From: an uncultured Eubacteriales bacterium
GTDB lineage: Bacteria; Bacillota; Clostridia; Oscillospirales; Oscillospiraceae
Direction: 5' to 3'
Length of the DNA: 14,314 bases
Assembly (NCBI GenBank): GCA_900551355.1
Contig: URVR01000025.1
Location: 1-14,314, forward strand
In this document: piece by piece, positions 12,829-14,314 of the stretch
How the letters are laid out: each line of letters starts with the position of its first letter
Position numbering within the stretch: the first letter of the stretch is position 1
Position numbers and translations under genes: made by a program
The notes under the pieces: model-generated
The model's input: the letters and a program-made list of their open reading frames with translations, nothing else
Told to the model about the DNA's origin: nothing
The model's database searches: none

Positions 12829-13535
12829 TAGCTCATGCGCTGGATCTCCCGGCGCAGACGCAGGATGATGCGCTTTTCCAGCCGGGAAATGTAGGACTGG
12901 GAGATGCCCAGCCGGTCGGCCACCTCCTTCTGGGTCAGCTCCTCGCAGCCGCCTAGGCCGAAGCGCATGGTGATGATGTCCCGCTCCCGGGGACTCAGCT
13001 TGGCCACCGCGTCCGTCAGCATCTGGCGGTCCACGTCGGCCTCGATGGGCCGCATGACCACGTCGCTGTCCGTGCCCAGCACATCGCTGAGCAGCAGCTC
13101 CTTGCCGTCCCAATCGGTGTTCAGCGGTTCGTCGAAGCTGACCTCCACCCGGCTGCCGTTGTTCTTCCGCAGGTACATCAGGATCTCATTTTCGATGCAG
13201 CGGGAGGCGTAGGTGGCCAGCTTGATGTTCTTGTCGGTGCGGAACGTGTTGATGGCCTTGATAAGCCCGATGGTGCCGATGGAGATGAGATCCTCGATGT
13301 TGATGCCGGTGTTCTCAAAACGGCGGGCGATGTACACCACCAGCCGCAGGTTCCGCTCAATAAGAGTCTGCCGCACCAGCAGTTCTCCCTGATCCAGCCG
13401 GGCCAGCAGCGCCGCCTCCTCGTCCCGGGGCAGCGGCGGCGGCAGGGTGTCGCTGCCGCCGATATACATGACCTTATCCGGCCTGCGGAGTCTGCACAGA
13501 AGCGTCCGCAGACGGTGCAGCAGTGCTGTCAGCAC
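12828..13535 (-). CDS. sigE: Sporulation sigma factor sigma-E (pro-sigma-E)
   Basis: This 235-residue sigma-70 family factor directs early mother-cell gene expression. The N-terminal pro-sequence is basic and amphipathic (residues 1-22, LTALLHRLRTLLCRLRRPDK), followed by YIGGSDTLPPPLPRDEE, matching the processing region of Bacillus pro-sigma-E. Region 2 spans about 60-122 (RNLRLVVYIARRFENTG; IEDLISIGTIGLIKAINTF; LATYASRCIENEILMYLR). Region 4.2 HTH is at about 201-222 (TQKEVADRLGISQSYISRLE). The start is GTG at 13535, with AGGAGG 9 bases upstream inside the end of spoIIGA. It overlaps spoIIGA by 62 bases. Processing would be by the SpoIIGA protein encoded next to it. Probable regulon members in this window are the cotJ genes. 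Confidence 0.96.
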   Translation of the reverse strand: MLTALLHRLRTLLCRLRRPDKVMYIGGSDTLPPPLPRDEEAALLARLDQGELLVRQTLIERNLRLVVYIARRFENTGINIEDLISIGTIGLIKAINTFRTDKNIKLATYASRCIENEILMYLRKNNGSRVEVSFDEPLNTDWDGKELLLSDVLGTDSDVVMRPIEADVDRQMLTDAVAKLSPRERDIITMRFGLGGCEELTQKEVADRLGISQSYISRLEKRIILRLRREIQRMS

Positions 13536-14265
13536 ATCCCTTCGCCTCCTCCCCCTCCGGATCGCCCCACAGGGCGTGATACCCGCCGCCGTCGCTGACC
13601 GGGTGCTCCGACAGCGCCACCGGCGTCCGGGGATAGCGGCGGCCGTTGATCTCTATGTAGTCGCTGCGGGCGGCCAGCAGCAGCCCCGCCGGCGTGCCTA
13701 CGCTGCGAAACGGCAGCAGTGAGAACGTCACCGCCGCTCCCTGCCGATGGAGCCGCGCCATCTTCTCCTCCGGCGGCAGCGGCGATGCCAGCACCACCGC
13801 CACCTCTGGCGGCCACAGCTCCTCCGCCGCGTTCCGCTCCAGCACCAGCGCGGGACGGCCCGATACCGGATCCCGCAGGGTATTGCCGGTGTCATGCAGC
13901 GCCGTGACGGTCTGCTTCCGTCCGCAGACGGATATGGTGATCTTCAATAGCTCTCCCCCTCCATGGCGCGCCCCCTGCCCCAGCAGCAGGCGCAGCAGTA
14001 CATAAAATCCCAGCGCGGCCCCCAGCAGCAGCGGCCAGCTCACCTCGCCCCGGTAAACCCGGCCCAGCAGTCCCGTGGGCGACCCGGCCCACAGTCCCAG
14101 CGCCAGCACAAAGCCCGCCAGTCCGCCGGATAGCAGCAGAAACAGCAGCGCCGGACGACCCCGGCCGCCATAGGCGCAGAGCGCTATGATGCTTCCGACT
14201 GCGAGCTGGCACAGCGGCGTGCGGAGGAAACCGCAGCCCGGCAGAAACGTCAGTACCGCGTAGGC
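13474..14265 (-). CDS. spoIIGA: SpoIIGA, sigma-E processing protease (5' end missing)
   Basis: The 263 visible residues are the C-terminal part of SpoIIGA, the membrane-bound aspartic protease that cleaves the pro-sequence from pro-sigma-E after engulfment begins. Hydrophobic segments at about visible residues 21-32, 39-60 and 78-95 are membrane spans. The protease domain holds the catalytic aspartate in DTGNTLRDPVSG (visible residue 125). Bacillus SpoIIGA is about 309 residues, so about 40-50 N-terminal residues, including the first spans, lie beyond the contig. The frame continues upstream into adapter, giving a false N-terminus (SAASDVYKRQ), which I exclude. The gene ends within sigE, overlapping its first 62 bases. 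Confidence 0.93.
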   Translation of the reverse strand, partial: AYAVLTFLPGCGFLRTPLCQLAVGSIIALCAYGGRGRPALLFLLLSGGLAGFVLALGLWAGSPTGLLGRVYRGEVSWPLLLGAALGFYVLLRLLLGQGARHGGGELLKITISVCGRKQTVTALHDTGNTLRDPVSGRPALVLERNAAEELWPPEVAVVLASPLPPEEKMARLHRQGAAVTFSLLPFRSVGTPAGLLLAARSDYIEINGRRYPRTPVALSEHPVSDGGGYHALWGDPEGEEAKGCADSTAAPSADASVQTPQAG

Positions 14266-14314
14266 CTGTCTCTTATACACATCTGACGCTGCCGACGATC
14301 GCATAAGTGTAGAT
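14266..14314. other. Illumina Nextera adapter, i5 index and P5 start, not biological
   Basis: 14266-14298 is the reverse complement of the Nextera read-1 adapter, beginning CTGTCTCTTATACACATCT. TCGCATAA (14299-14306) is in the i5 index position; its reverse complement TTATGCGA matches, from memory, Nextera XT index S522. GTGTAGAT (14307-14314) is the start of the P5 sequence. The insert ends at 14265. Confidence 0.98.

Noticed and set aside
1..14314. CRISPR array, tRNA, rRNA, prophage or insertion sequence
   Set aside because: No regularly spaced repeats, no cloverleaf or rRNA-like stretches, and no transposase or integrase motifs were seen.

Overview
This window looks like one assembled contig or fragment from an endospore-forming, anaerobic, high-GC Clostridia member; Oscillospiraceae-like gut Firmicutes are my best inference. 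The reasons are a spoIIGA-sigE pair, cotJ spore-coat genes, strong AGGAGG-type Shine-Dalgarno (SD) sequences, GC-rich genes with AT-rich promoters, and a ferredoxin-dependent 2-oxoacid oxidoreductase operon. Both ends are synthetic: bases 1-31 and 14266-14314 are Illumina Nextera adapter, the latter running into an index and P5 sequence. The biological insert is therefore 32-14265, and the genes at both ends are cut by library construction.

Left end (32-1081, minus strand): a spore-coat operon encoding a fused CotJA-CotJB protein, translationally coupled to the manganese-catalase-like CotJC, which lacks its last residues. A divergent control region (1082-1313) separates it from a plus-strand CUT1 sugar-type ABC transporter operon (1314-5794): ATPase, two permeases, and a solute-binding lipoprotein with an unusual extra C-terminal membrane anchor. 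A separately promoted lipoprotein with two OB-like repeats follows (5888-6658) and ends at a very long perfect hairpin. That hairpin is shared with a convergent 41-residue membrane protein gene (6717-6842, minus).

Centre (7220-11824, plus strand): six genes ending at a strong terminator. They encode a fold-type I aminotransferase, a P-loop NTPase of unknown role, and the delta (2x[4Fe-4S]), alpha, beta (TPP) and gamma subunits of a 2-oxoacid:ferredoxin oxidoreductase (VOR/KOR type). Together they would convert an amino acid to a 2-oxoacid and then to acyl-CoA, CO2 and reduced ferredoxin. Arginine codon use indicates very high expression of the catalytic genes but not of the NTPase.

Right end (11825-14265): an XRE-family regulator whose promoter carries a perfect 16-bp palindrome between its -35 and -10 boxes and a tandem 11-bp repeat upstream. 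It converges, through a shared terminator, on the minus-strand sporulation genes sigE (pro-sigma-E) and spoIIGA (its processing protease, 5'-truncated by the adapter), which overlap by 62 bases. sigG, the usual neighbour downstream of sigE, is absent. No CRISPR, tRNA, rRNA, insertion sequence or phage gene was seen.
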